Shown: positions 35,380 through 43,400, counted from the first letter of the stretch. The stretch: 64,000 nucleotides of DNA from Bacillota bacterium (GCA_023420085.1 JAEZWQ010000036.1:1-64000); one strand, 5' to 3'. Translations and numbers: made by a program. Notes: generated by a model not told the origin, from the letters alone.

Positions 35380-35478
35380 ATGTACTGTAGTTGTCAAAAT
35401 TCGTGCAGTGGTTATGCGTACAAAAATAACTTTCCATTATTGTCTGAGTCGTATAGGAGATGTTTGTTTGAAAAATAA
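35380..35478 (+). CDS. Putative cysteine-rich RiPP precursor peptide (32 residues)
   Basis: A short gene not called by length-based methods. It begins MYCSCQNSCSGYAY and ends ESYRRCLFEK, with Cys at 3, 5, 9 and 28. AAGGA (35366-35370) stands nine bases before the ATG. Its stop overlaps the better start of the radical SAM gene by 11 bp, giving translational coupling. Position as first gene before a SPASM maturase is the classic precursor slot. Oddly, three of four Cys are at the N-terminus, where a leader is usual, so a different reading (core first, or a regulatory peptide) is possible. I know of no named family that fits. Confidence 0.6.
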   Translation: MYCSCQNSCSGYAYKNNFPLLSESYRRCLFEK

Positions 35479-36550
35479 AAAATTTACGGATATAATTAAT
35501 ATGATTGATAGTAGTTTTTCTTTATCTTATTATATATATAATAAGGTTAAGGAAAATGGTTTTGAGAAACTTTGTTGTCCAATTAAAATTGGATTAAAAA
35601 TCACAAATAAATGTATGTTTAATTGTAGTTATTGCTTTGTTGATAAATGTAATAATAAGGATATAAGTCTTAAAAATATAAAATCAATTTTTTACAAGTT
35701 ACCTCAATTGCCATATGAAGTTTATTTAACTGGTGGAGAGCCGACTTTAAATTCAGATTTTATAAACATAGTTGATTATTTAAATGGAATGGGAATAAAG
35801 CTGAAATTACATACAACGGGCATTATTAGTAAAAAAGTTGAAAAGTATATATTGGACAATAATATATTTGAATCTATACAAGTGAGCATGGATTCAGTAA
35901 ATAATTTTAATGCTATAAGACCTAGTAAAAATAATTATACTATATATGATGTTCTGAAATTCACACATGCATGCTTGAAAAATAAAATTAAAATAATAGT
36001 TAATATTGTGTTGAGTCGATTAAATATAAATGAGTTGGATGATATATTAAATTTTTGCAAAAACAACAATCTTTTTACTATTAGATTTACATCTGTTTTC
36101 ACTAATGATAGAGATTTAATTTTAGATGATGAAGAACATTTTGAATATATATTTAATATTATGAAAAAGTATAATAATTTAGGAGTAAAGTTTATTAGTG
36201 ATCCCTTTTCGCATCCGTGGTCATTAGCCTTAAAAAATAAGGTGGACTCTTTTGTTTCTCCCCTTTATTGTCCTGCACAAAAGACAGAATTTGAAATTGA
36301 TATGCATGGCGATGTATATCCTTGTCCATTTTTACATGATAAATACCATAGAATGGGAAATTTGATTTATGATGAATTTGAAAAAGTTTGGAATTCTGGA
36401 GTGGATAAATTAAAATATTCCCGATGGTCAGAAAATAGAACCTGCATAAAATGTAGTAGTTATGAATTGTGTGGTGGCGGATGTTATGCGTTCTCATATA
36501 TAATGGGAAATTCTTATGATGAAAGGTGCATGATTAATGATAATAAATAA
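35468..36550 (+). CDS. Radical SAM/SPASM peptide maturase
   Basis: 360 residues from the TTG at 35468, chosen because TAGGAGA ends eight bases before it; upstream GTG (35408) and ATG (35414) starts have no ribosome site and overlap the peptide gene. The CxxxCxxC cluster is C49-C53-C56 (CMFNCSYC); YLTGGEPTL binds SAM. The C-terminus has a canonical SPASM set: C268-x12-G-x4-C286, then C326-x2-C329-x5-C335-x3-C339 and C354, enough for auxiliary [4Fe-4S] clusters. Enzymes of this build put thioether or C-C links into ribosomal peptides. The likely substrate is the 32-residue peptide upstream. Confidence 0.85.
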   Translation: MKNKKFTDIINMIDSSFSLSYYIYNKVKENGFEKLCCPIKIGLKITNKCMFNCSYCFVDKCNNKDISLKNIKSIFYKLPQLPYEVYLTGGEPTLNSDFINIVDYLNGMGIKLKLHTTGIISKKVEKYILDNNIFESIQVSMDSVNNFNAIRPSKNNYTIYDVLKFTHACLKNKIKIIVNIVLSRLNINELDDILNFCKNNNLFTIRFTSVFTNDRDLILDDEEHFEYIFNIMKKYNNLGVKFISDPFSHPWSLALKNKVDSFVSPLYCPAQKTEFEIDMHGDVYPCPFLHDKYHRMGNLIYDEFEKVWNSGVDKLKYSRWSENRTCIKCSSYELCGGGCYAFSYIMGNSYDERCMINDNK

Positions 36551-36806
36551 TCGATTTTTTGTAAGATTTGAACCTAATTTTGATAGCAAATGTAAGTGTA
36601 TAATTTTTGATGAGAGAGATGATAAAATATATCAAATGTCAGAAATGTATTATCATTATATTAAATTAGACAAGCAATCTTTTAGTTATTTGCTAGAAGA
36701 AAAATATATGGTGAAAAATAACGAAGAAAAAGAGAAAATTATATCAACGATTAGAAACAATTTAAAAATTATTGGAATAAATTATGAAAGCTATACAAAT
36801 TTATAA
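36537..36806 (+). CDS. PqqD/MftB-like small partner of the maturase (putative RRE)
   Basis: 89 residues, overlapping the maturase gene by 14 bp and the ATPase gene by 23 bp. FFVRFEPNFDSKCKCIIFDE followed by a YQMSEMYYHYI stretch and helical C-terminus recalls the R-x-E ... strand ... L pattern of PqqD and MftB proteins, which bind precursor leaders and hand them to a radical SAM enzyme. The match is weak by eye; size and position are the main support. Confidence 0.5.
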   Translation: MIINNRFFVRFEPNFDSKCKCIIFDERDDKIYQMSEMYYHYIKLDKQSFSYLLEEKYMVKNNEEKEKIISTIRNNLKIIGINYESYTNL

Positions 36807-37500
36807 TCTTATAAAGAAATATAACAATAAAGAAGTACTTAATATAGAACGTATAAGCATATGTCAAGGGGAAATTGTAACCATTATCGGACTGAATGGT
36901 TCTGGCAAAACAACACTATTAAAAATAATATCTGGGCTAGTGCTGCAAGATTCTGGAGAAGTATTAGTTCTTGGATATAAAAATATAAGCAAAAATATTA
37001 AAAATAATGTTAAGTATGTGGTTGAGAGTGGTAGAGGATATTATGACTATCTAACAGCTAGACAAAATATAAGATATTTTTTAAAACTTAATCATGTATC
37101 ATATAGGAATAATGAGGATAGACTCAAAGAATATTATAAAATTTTTGACTTTGACGAATATTTGGATAAAAAAGTTGAGGAGTTATCTCAAGGTAATAGA
37201 CAGAAACTATCACTTATAATCGCACTTATGTGTTCGCCTAAAATTTTATGCTTGGATGAGCCGACTAACGGATTAGATATGCTTACACAAAATATTTTCG
37301 AGAAAATCTTGACTGAACTTTCGAAAAAAGGAGTAACAATTCTTATAACCACTCATGACCTAGAGCTTATTAAAAATATCTCAACTAAATCCATTGTATT
37401 AAATAAGGGTAAGTTGATGTATAGTGGAGATTTGAATAAAAAGCTTGATTCAGAAATAAACTTGAAAGAGATTATAACAGAGGTCATTACGAATGAGTAG
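36784..37500 (+). CDS. ABC transporter ATPase of the peptide operon
   Basis: 238 residues. Walker A GLNGSGKTT, signature LSQGNRQKLSLI and Walker B ILCLDEPTNGLD are intact. With two ABC-2 permeases it forms an exporter or immunity pump. Overlaps both neighbours, so the operon is tightly coupled. No peptidase domain is fused, so leader removal, if any, is done by another protein. Confidence 0.88.
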   Translation: MKAIQIYNLIKKYNNKEVLNIERISICQGEIVTIIGLNGSGKTTLLKIISGLVLQDSGEVLVLGYKNISKNIKNNVKYVVESGRGYYDYLTARQNIRYFLKLNHVSYRNNEDRLKEYYKIFDFDEYLDKKVEELSQGNRQKLSLIIALMCSPKILCLDEPTNGLDMLTQNIFEKILTELSKKGVTILITTHDLELIKNISTKSIVLNKGKLMYSGDLNKKLDSEINLKEIITEVITNE

Positions 37501-38221
37501 TTTCCTAAATGAATTAGAAAGACAAATACGTGAAATGTGGCAATTTAGAATAAATATCTTCTTTGCCAATCTATCAATAATACTTATGATTTTTTCATAC
37601 ATTAAGTATTTTGAAAATGAAATGAATCCATCGATGTTATTTATACTAATGTTTTGTTGGTACTTTGCGACCCATGGTATCACACACCCAACTTTCTTTA
37701 TTGAAGATGAGTTAAGAGATAGAACATTAATTTCTATTTTGCAAAGTCGAACTAGTATATTTAAAATTCTTGCAACCAAAGTAATGATTCAAATAATATT
37801 AGACATGATAAAGGCAATACCTGTATTTTTAATAATAGGCTATTTAATCAACATAGAAATAAGCAATCTATGTTTTTACAGCATGATAATTTTAGCTGTA
37901 ATCTTGTCTGTGATTTCTATGTACGGTGTAGGATTGATACTGTCTAGTTTTACATTGATTTTCCGAAGAACTTCAAGCGTATGTGGGCTGATTTCATATG
38001 CTATTTTATTTTTTGGTGGAATTTTAAATAGCAACGTATCGAATTCAAAGGCAAATTATTTACTTCCGTTCGATATTCTAAAGTTAATAGTATTAAATGA
38101 AGATTGGAAATTAATTTTAATAATAATTTTGCAAGGAGTTATATACTGGATTATAGGAATGATTACATTTAATAAAATACTTAAAATAGCAAAATTAAAG
38201 GGAAGTATATTCGATGTTTAA
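37493..38221 (+). CDS. ABC-2 type permease of the peptide operon (first)
   Basis: 242 residues with six predicted membrane segments. A conserved ABC-2 feature is RTLISILQSRTSIFKILATK in the first cytoplasmic loop and the loop FTLIFRRTSSVCGLISYAIL before helix 5. Overlaps the ATPase gene by 8 bp and the next permease by 8 bp. Probably forms a heterodimer with it. Confidence 0.78.
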   Translation: MSSFLNELERQIREMWQFRINIFFANLSIILMIFSYIKYFENEMNPSMLFILMFCWYFATHGITHPTFFIEDELRDRTLISILQSRTSIFKILATKVMIQIILDMIKAIPVFLIIGYLINIEISNLCFYSMIILAVILSVISMYGVGLILSSFTLIFRRTSSVCGLISYAILFFGGILNSNVSNSKANYLLPFDILKLIVLNEDWKLILIIILQGVIYWIIGMITFNKILKIAKLKGSIFDV

Positions 38222-38792
38222 TGAGATAAGAAGACTGTATTTTTACTATAGAAATTATATGTTCGATAATGTGTGTTCTATTATATACAAGATAATTTTT
38301 TTGTATGGAATCCTTGCTTTATTAAGGAATGAAAGTATAAGTATTTTTTACGTTTTCTTATTCTTTTCATTTATTACTACAATCATTTCGATAAATGGCG
38401 AATTAGAATATGAAATAAGGACACAACAGTTTGACGGATTGCGTAACAATAAGGTAAGCGTTTTAAGTATATATAATAAGAGATATCTAAGTTTATGCTT
38501 ATTTAATGCCTTATTATTTGTTGTACTTATATTTGCCTATAGTATAGTTGCTAATATAGATTTTAAGTTATCTAATTTAGGAGTTAGACAAATCATTGCC
38601 TTAGTGATAAATCTTTTTATTTGTTTACTCATGAATATGGTTGTTGTTAGCTTGACTATTAGATACAAGAGAATATCAGTTATGTTAAACTTCGTTTACT
38701 ATTTCATATTATTTTATTCTGGGTTAGTATTCCCAGTTAAATTTTTTACGTATAAAAATCTTATAGAGTATTTGTCGAGTTTAATTATATAA
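38214..38792 (+). CDS. ABC-2 type permease of the peptide operon (second, short)
   Basis: 192 residues with about five to six membrane segments. ELEYEIRTQQFDGLRNNKVS matches the first-loop pattern of ABC-2 permeases, and RYKRISVMLNFVYYFILFYS the pre-helix 5 loop. It is shorter than its partner and ends right after the last loop, so the C-terminal helix may be missing; a terminator follows directly. Last gene of the cargo. Confidence 0.7.
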   Translation: MFNEIRRLYFYYRNYMFDNVCSIIYKIIFLYGILALLRNESISIFYVFLFFSFITTIISINGELEYEIRTQQFDGLRNNKVSVLSIYNKRYLSLCLFNALLFVVLIFAYSIVANIDFKLSNLGVRQIIALVINLFICLLMNMVVVSLTIRYKRISVMLNFVYYFILFYSGLVFPVKFFTYKNLIEYLSSLII

Positions 38793-38801
38793 GTGTTGAT
38801 G

Positions 38802-38830
38802 AGCTAGTTCGTATTTGGACTAGCTTTTTT
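38802..38830 (+). terminator. Terminator of the peptide operon
   Basis: A 9-bp stem with one G-U pair (38802-38810 with 38817-38825) followed by six T. It closes the cargo operon before the complete IS. Confidence 0.85.
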
Positions 38831-38906
38831 GTGTAGGTACAAGGTAATATCTAGACATCGGGGGGGATGGTTATAATAAAAGTAAGACTTTAAAATAATT
38901 GTACAA

Positions 38907-40799
38907 CCTGTCTTTAGAAGTTTTTATATCAAATATGGTGAGAAAATACTGAGTTACAATTTATAACTCAGTATTTTTTGATATTGTTTCTCATTTAATA
39001 TTGCATTTTTTATGGGTAGTTGTGTTTTGTCTGAAAGCATTTCAATAAAGTCTGATTTTGTTAACATATTTATATATTTTTTCTCATAAACCGTAAAATA
39101 GTAGTTCCTCATAAAGCTAAAGATTTCCTGATATGAGTGCCTATCTTCCAATTCATAAATCTGTAAAAGTCTGATTAATAATGTTGATAAGTAACATATT
39201 AAAAAATGTCCATATATTGTCTTTTTGTTTCTCATATAGACCGGTCTTGCATCAAGCTCTGATTTCATTATTCTAAAGCTTTCCTCTATTCTCCATAGAT
39301 TATGATAGATCGAATGAATCTCTTTATGAGATAAATGTAATTCAGATGTTACAAGTAGATTATATCCACATAAAGCTTTATCTTTTTCTATTTTCTCTTT
39401 ATTGATGGTTGCATTTGCTTTTTTTCCATCTTTTCCCTTAAAATCTACATACTTTGAACATTCCCCATACTCCTCTTTCTTAGCTTTTGATAAACAAAGA
39501 TTGTATGCTTTATGCTCTAACTTTTCTATCTCTAATAACTGCTTTCGTGCAAGCTTTGGATTATATGTAGCAACTCTCTTTTCTGTAATGGTAAACTGTA
39601 TCCTCTTATTTGAATCATCTATAAATGAATATGTAAAATCATCAACACATTCTTTTACTTTATATATAATGCATCCGTTTTTATCTATTACTTCTTCATA
39701 ATCATTATCTAGTAACAACCATACCTTTTCTACATCAGGTAACTGTTTACATGATTTTGAAAATAGATAACCATCACGATTCCTTAATGCTTCATATATG
39801 TTTCTTGCACAATTAAGACCTTTATCAGCTACTTGGACAATCTTACCATTTATTTCATTCTGTTTTTTTAATTCATTGATAACTTGTCTTATATGTGGTT
39901 TTTCACTTTCATTACCAGGAAAAAGTTTAAGTCCAATAGGTATTTGTCTAGCGTCAAGAAGTAGTCCCATACCAAGAAGAGGTTCTTTTCTATTTTCTTT
40001 AGAAGGACTCTTTTTTCTTATATCATCTTCTTTATCAATTTCAAAGTAAAAATTTGTACAGTCAAAATAACCAACTGATGGATTAATGCCATATTTCTCA
40101 TTTGTAAGTTTTGAGAAAACTTCTACAATTTTTTCATAGTTATCACCAAAATAACCTAATCCTTCAAGAAGTTGATCATAAGAGAAGGAGAAGTTTTCAT
40201 CAAGATAAGGAATTACTTCAAAATAAGTCTTAAATTTACTACAAGGTTTTAATATACGAGAATAAATAAGAGATGACAAAACATCAAAAAGTTTAAAATG
40301 ATAAGAACGAGTCAAATCATATAACCTAAAAATGGGTTTTACATCAAGCTTATCTAGAATACTTTTTATTAAAAAGTGCCCAACATATTTATAAGGAGCA
40401 GTATCACTAATTTCAGCCGTTTTATTTTTACGAGCTTCATAATTTAATGTTTTAACTTTATCTTCAAGAAAAGCTATAGGATCGGTAATACCTTGATCAA
40501 TAAGAGCTTGACCAGTACCAAAAGACTCATAAGTAGAATGAACAGTCTGCTTTCTAAAGCTGTCATAATAACTGTTAACAATGGAAAGATAAAGTTTATC
40601 TTTTTTTCTATTTTTCTTTAAGAAATAAGCCATAAATAATCCCTCTATATACTCACCACACTCACCATATATATTATAACATAAAAATAAAATGAAAAAA
40701 AGTAAAAAAATAGAGAAAATATAGATGGGATCAACATTTTCTCAATATTACTTAGTTATTAACTTCCAAATTTTTATGGTGAGAACTTCTAAAGACTGG
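38907..40799 (-). mobile_element. IS1634-type insertion sequence
   Basis: About 1.89 kb. Terminal inverted repeats CCTGTCTTTAGAAGTT (38907-38922) and its near complement at 40784-40799 (15 of 16). One long transposase gene fills the interior. Motif ATGGTGAG recurs near both ends (38934-38941 and 40776-40783) and upstream of the transposase start (about 40652-40668, minus). It forms the right part of the larger 35309-40799 element. Confidence 0.88.
38954..40633 (-). CDS. IS1634-family transposase
   Basis: 559 residues, a normal length. The DDE core shows in GYFDCTNFYFEID, QVADKGLNCARNIYEALRNR and YHNLWRIEESFRIMKSELD (the YREK-like C1 signature with the catalytic Glu), followed by HFLICYLSTLLIRLLQ. 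It seems intact, so the element may still be mobile. Ribosome site AGAGGGA. A TATAAT lies about 50 bp upstream, and a stronger promoter in the right 111-bp repeat also points at it. Confidence 0.92.
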   Translation of the reverse strand: MAYFLKKNRKKDKLYLSIVNSYYDSFRKQTVHSTYESFGTGQALIDQGITDPIAFLEDKVKTLNYEARKNKTAEISDTAPYKYVGHFLIKSILDKLDVKPIFRLYDLTRSYHFKLFDVLSSLIYSRILKPCSKFKTYFEVIPYLDENFSFSYDQLLEGLGYFGDNYEKIVEVFSKLTNEKYGINPSVGYFDCTNFYFEIDKEDDIRKKSPSKENRKEPLLGMGLLLDARQIPIGLKLFPGNESEKPHIRQVINELKKQNEINGKIVQVADKGLNCARNIYEALRNRDGYLFSKSCKQLPDVEKVWLLLDNDYEEVIDKNGCIIYKVKECVDDFTYSFIDDSNKRIQFTITEKRVATYNPKLARKQLLEIEKLEHKAYNLCLSKAKKEEYGECSKYVDFKGKDGKKANATINKEKIEKDKALCGYNLLVTSELHLSHKEIHSIYHNLWRIEESFRIMKSELDARPVYMRNKKTIYGHFLICYLSTLLIRLLQIYELEDRHSYQEIFSFMRNYYFTVYEKKYINMLTKSDFIEMLSDKTQLPIKNAILNEKQYQKILSYKL

Positions 40800-40847
40800 C
40801 CTTCAATTATAAACATATATTCAAACTAAGACGATTATTATATAACA

Positions 40848-40876
40848 ATTTTATCATAGCTTATATTCATTAGCAA
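40848..40876 (-). promoter_or_regulatory. Duplicated host promoter facing the transposase
   Basis: Minus-strand TTGCTA (40871-40876), 17-bp spacer, TAAAAT (40848-40853). Identical to the promoter of the small membrane-protein gene in the left copy. Here it reads through the right IS end toward the transposase gene 200 bp away. Confidence 0.55.
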
Positions 40877-40879
40877 ATA

Positions 40880-40908
40880 TTGTAATTAAGAGTATAAGTT
40901 GATATAAT
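40880..40908 (+). promoter_or_regulatory. Promoter of tpx
   Basis: TTGTAA (40880-40885), 17-bp spacer, TATAAT (40903-40908), 49 bp before the tpx start. Confidence 0.7.
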
Positions 40909-40957
40909 ACTAATTAGGTAAATAATAAATTTACCATCAATTTAGGAGGAAAAATAA

Positions 40958-41467
40958 ATGGATAAAAGACAAGAAACAACTTTCTTTAATAATAAAATAA
41001 CGCTTTTAGGACATAAAGTTTCTGTTGGAGAAGCAGCTCCAGAATTCACATGCCTTGATGCTGAATTAAACCCTGTTAAACTAAGTGACTTTGACGGTAA
41101 GGTTAAACTTATATCTGTAGTACCATCTGTTGATACAGGAGTATGTGAACTACAAACTATTAGATTTAATAAGGAAGCTGAAAAACTTGACAATACAGTT
41201 ATATTGACAATCAGTTGTGATTTACCTTTTGCTCTTGGTAGATTCTGCGCTGCAAAAGATATAAAAAATGCTAAGGTAGTATCTGATCACAAGGATTTAT
41301 CTTTTGGAGAAAACTATGGATTCGTTATTGAAGAATTCAGACTTCTAAATAGAGGTATTGTTGTTATTGATAAAGATAATAAAATAGCATATGTTGAATA
41401 TGTAAGTGAAAATACTAACCATCCTGATTATGATAAAGCTTTAGAAGAAGCTAAAAAACTTGCTTAA
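40958..41467 (+). CDS. tpx: Thiol peroxidase
   Basis: 169 residues. The Tpx motif PSVDTGVCELQT holds the peroxidatic Cys63, and Cys97 (LGRFCAA) is the resolving Cys of atypical 2-Cys peroxiredoxins. It reduces H2O2 and lipid hydroperoxides with thioredoxin in the cytoplasm. Ribosome site TTAGGAGG. Its promoter was duplicated by the neighbouring insertion, so it should still be expressed. Confidence 0.95.
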   Translation: MDKRQETTFFNNKITLLGHKVSVGEAAPEFTCLDAELNPVKLSDFDGKVKLISVVPSVDTGVCELQTIRFNKEAEKLDNTVILTISCDLPFALGRFCAAKDIKNAKVVSDHKDLSFGENYGFVIEEFRLLNRGIVVIDKDNKIAYVEYVSENTNHPDYDKALEEAKKLA

Positions 41468-41483
41468 TATTATAGGGAGAATA

Positions 41484-41508
41484 GGGCAACCTAGTGTTGC
41501 CCCTTTTT
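41484..41508 (+). terminator. Terminator of tpx
   Basis: Stem GGGCAAC (41484-41490) with GTTGCCC (41496-41502), then CTTTTT. It ends four bases before the next gene's start codon. Confidence 0.75.
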
Positions 41509-41512
41509 AAAT

Positions 41513-42676
41513 ATGTTAACTAAATATTTACTACAAAAAACAATAAAAAATAGGGATATTCAAAAAGACGAAGTTAGGCATGATGTTGGTAATATGTCTG
41601 GAATTGTTGGAATTATACTTAACCTCTTTATGGCAGTTAGTAAAATTCTAATAGGAATATTAATTTCGTCTATATCTGTTTTAGCTGACGGAGTTAACAA
41701 TACTTTTGATACCGCATCTTCACTAGTAACAATAATAGGTTTTAGGCTTTCTTCAAAGCCCGCAGATAAGGAACATCCTTATGGCCATGGTCGAATTGAA
41801 TATATTACCGCAGTAATTATTTCAATTTTTGTAATATTAATTGGTCTACAATTTATTAAAGCTTCTTATGACAGGATAATAAATCCTTCAATTGTTAAGT
41901 TCAATATAATATCATTTATTTTACTCCTAAGTTCAATATTGATGAAATTTTGGCTTTCAAAATTTTATAAAAAAGTGGGTAAATTAATAGATTCAAAAAC
42001 ATTATTAGCTACATCATACGATTGCATGGGAGATGTTATAACAACTATAGTCGTGCTATTTCCAATGATAAGTTCTTTTTTTACAACATTTCAAATTGAC
42101 GGATATATTGGTGTACTAGTATCACTTATGATTATATATAATGGCATTAAACTATTAAAAGAAACTGTCGATCCTTTAATAGGAAATCCTCCTGATCCTG
42201 AGGTTGTAGAGAAGATAAAAGCTGAGGTTAAGAAAATCTCATGTATATCAAATATTCATGGTATAAGATATGAAAGTTATGGTGGTGAAAATGCTCTAAT
42301 GACAATGGATGTAGAAATGCCTGGTTATCTCTCTTTACATCAGGCACATTCATATATTGATCTTGTCCAACGAAAGGTATATGATAAATTTAATATTCAC
42401 TTAGTAATACATATGGAACCTAAAGACTCTTTTGAAGGTATCGAAGCTGAAATATATGATAAAATTATTGAATATATAAATAGTAATCCTTGGATTATAG
42501 GTATTTATGATTTTCATATAGAAAATATTGAAAATGAAGAAATAGGCTATTTAGATATTGTAATAGATGGCGATAAAACTAATGATACTAGATATCAGAT
42601 ATATGAGCGAGTTTTAGATCATTTAAAATCATTACATAAGATTAAATGGTCTATTAGAATAATAATAGATTTTTAA
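41513..42676 (+). CDS. Cation diffusion facilitator family transporter
   Basis: 387 residues. Six membrane segments at about 30-220 with the metal site LADGVNNTFD and HPYGHGRIEY, and a C-terminal cytoplasmic domain (VKKISCISNIHGIRYESYGG). It exports Zn, Fe, Mn or related divalent ions in exchange for protons. The ATG lies right behind the tpx terminator with no clear ribosome site, so it may be expressed by read-through at low level. The C-terminal part is about 90 residues longer than in minimal family members. Confidence 0.88.
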   Translation: MLTKYLLQKTIKNRDIQKDEVRHDVGNMSGIVGIILNLFMAVSKILIGILISSISVLADGVNNTFDTASSLVTIIGFRLSSKPADKEHPYGHGRIEYITAVIISIFVILIGLQFIKASYDRIINPSIVKFNIISFILLLSSILMKFWLSKFYKKVGKLIDSKTLLATSYDCMGDVITTIVVLFPMISSFFTTFQIDGYIGVLVSLMIIYNGIKLLKETVDPLIGNPPDPEVVEKIKAEVKKISCISNIHGIRYESYGGENALMTMDVEMPGYLSLHQAHSYIDLVQRKVYDKFNIHLVIHMEPKDSFEGIEAEIYDKIIEYINSNPWIIGIYDFHIENIENEEIGYLDIVIDGDKTNDTRYQIYERVLDHLKSLHKIKWSIRIIIDF

Positions 42677-42684
42677 GGGGTGAT

Positions 42685-43386
42685 ATTATAAAAATATTAG
42701 AAATATTTATTAGGCTTGTACTTTCTATCATAATCGGAGGAATAGTAGGTTATGAGAGAGAGCATAAAAATAGGCCTGCTGGAATTAGAACCCACATTCT
42801 CGTATGTGTAGGTGCAACTATTATATCCCTAATTCAAGTTGAAATTGGTATAAATTCATTGATTGCTGCAAATGAAAATCCAGGGTTGGCTGGTGTAATT
42901 CGTTCAGATGAAGCTAGGCTTATTGCTCAAATTGTGAGCGGTATAGGTTTTTTAGGTGCTGGAACAATAATTGTTACTAATAGAAGTGTTAAAGGATTAA
43001 CTACTGCCGCATCTTTATGGTCGATAGCAGCACTTGGCATTTCAGTAGGTATGGGATTTTATAAAATTGCAATTCTAGGATTTGCTACTATAATGTTCTC
43101 CCTTTCACTTGTTAAAAAGATAATTAAAGTCAAAAAGTATAATAATATCGAGGTTAGATATATACATAGACAAGAGACTAAAAAATATATAACTGATTAT
43201 TTTGAAAAACATGATATTTCAATTGAAGATGTAACATTTGAAGTTCAAATCATTGATGATAAAAAGTACTATAAAAATGTTTTTACAGTAGATATTCCTA
43301 GAGATTTTACCTATTCAACTTTAATAGAGGATTTATCTATGTATCCTGATATTATAGGTATAAGATTGATTTCTATAGCTGAATAA
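42685..43386 (+). CDS. MgtC/SapB family membrane protein with non-standard start codon
   Basis: 233 residues if begun at ATT (42685); ATA at 42688 is the alternative. The first normal start in frame is TTG/ATG near 42856-42859, but that would remove the most conserved part of the family (GGIVGYEREHKNRPAGIRTH). GGTGAT (42679-42684) directly upstream could pair with 16S rRNA. Membrane segments at about 8-170 include GFLGAGTII and GLTTAASLW, then an ACT-like C-terminal domain. MgtC proteins affect Mg2+ homeostasis and ATP synthase. It follows the cation transporter by 8 bp. Confidence 0.75.
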   Translation: MIKILEIFIRLVLSIIIGGIVGYEREHKNRPAGIRTHILVCVGATIISLIQVEIGINSLIAANENPGLAGVIRSDEARLIAQIVSGIGFLGAGTIIVTNRSVKGLTTAASLWSIAALGISVGMGFYKIAILGFATIMFSLSLVKKIIKVKKYNNIEVRYIHRQETKKYITDYFEKHDISIEDVTFEVQIIDDKKYYKNVFTVDIPRDFTYSTLIEDLSMYPDIIGIRLISIAE

Positions 43387-43400
43387 AGGCAATTTATTAT

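Larger units (their letters stand above)
35309..40799. mobile_element. 5.49-kb IS1634-type compound element carrying a radical SAM peptide operon
   Basis: Left edge: 28 bases (35309-35336) identical to the left end of the complete IS at 38907-38934. Right edge: the inverted terminal repeat of that IS (40784-40799). Outside both edges lies the 111-bp direct repeat. Removing the element plus one repeat copy restores a continuous intergenic region between the small membrane-protein gene and tpx. The inner IS boundary at 38907 has no repeat of its own flank, so the whole unit seems to have inserted in one event. Cargo: peptide gene, radical SAM enzyme, PqqD/RRE-like protein, ABC ATPase and two permeases. 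Confidence 0.8.
40800..40910. repeat. 111-bp flanking direct repeat, right copy (target-site duplication)
   Basis: Same sequence as 35199-35309 with one substitution. It runs from the base after the right IS end into the native tpx upstream sequence, which continues TAATTAGG instead of the IS end. Confidence 0.9.
40634..40957. other. 324-bp region between transposase and tpx starts
   Basis: Contains the transposase promoter region and GGTGAG motifs, the right IS end (40784-40799), the right copy of the 111-bp repeat with its divergent promoters, and the tpx leader. Confidence 0.8.

Noticed and set aside
38880..38907. Independent insertion of the inner IS with its own target duplication
   Set aside because: The sequence left of 38907 (TAATTGTACAA) is not repeated to the right of 40799. 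The only long repeat flanks the outer element.
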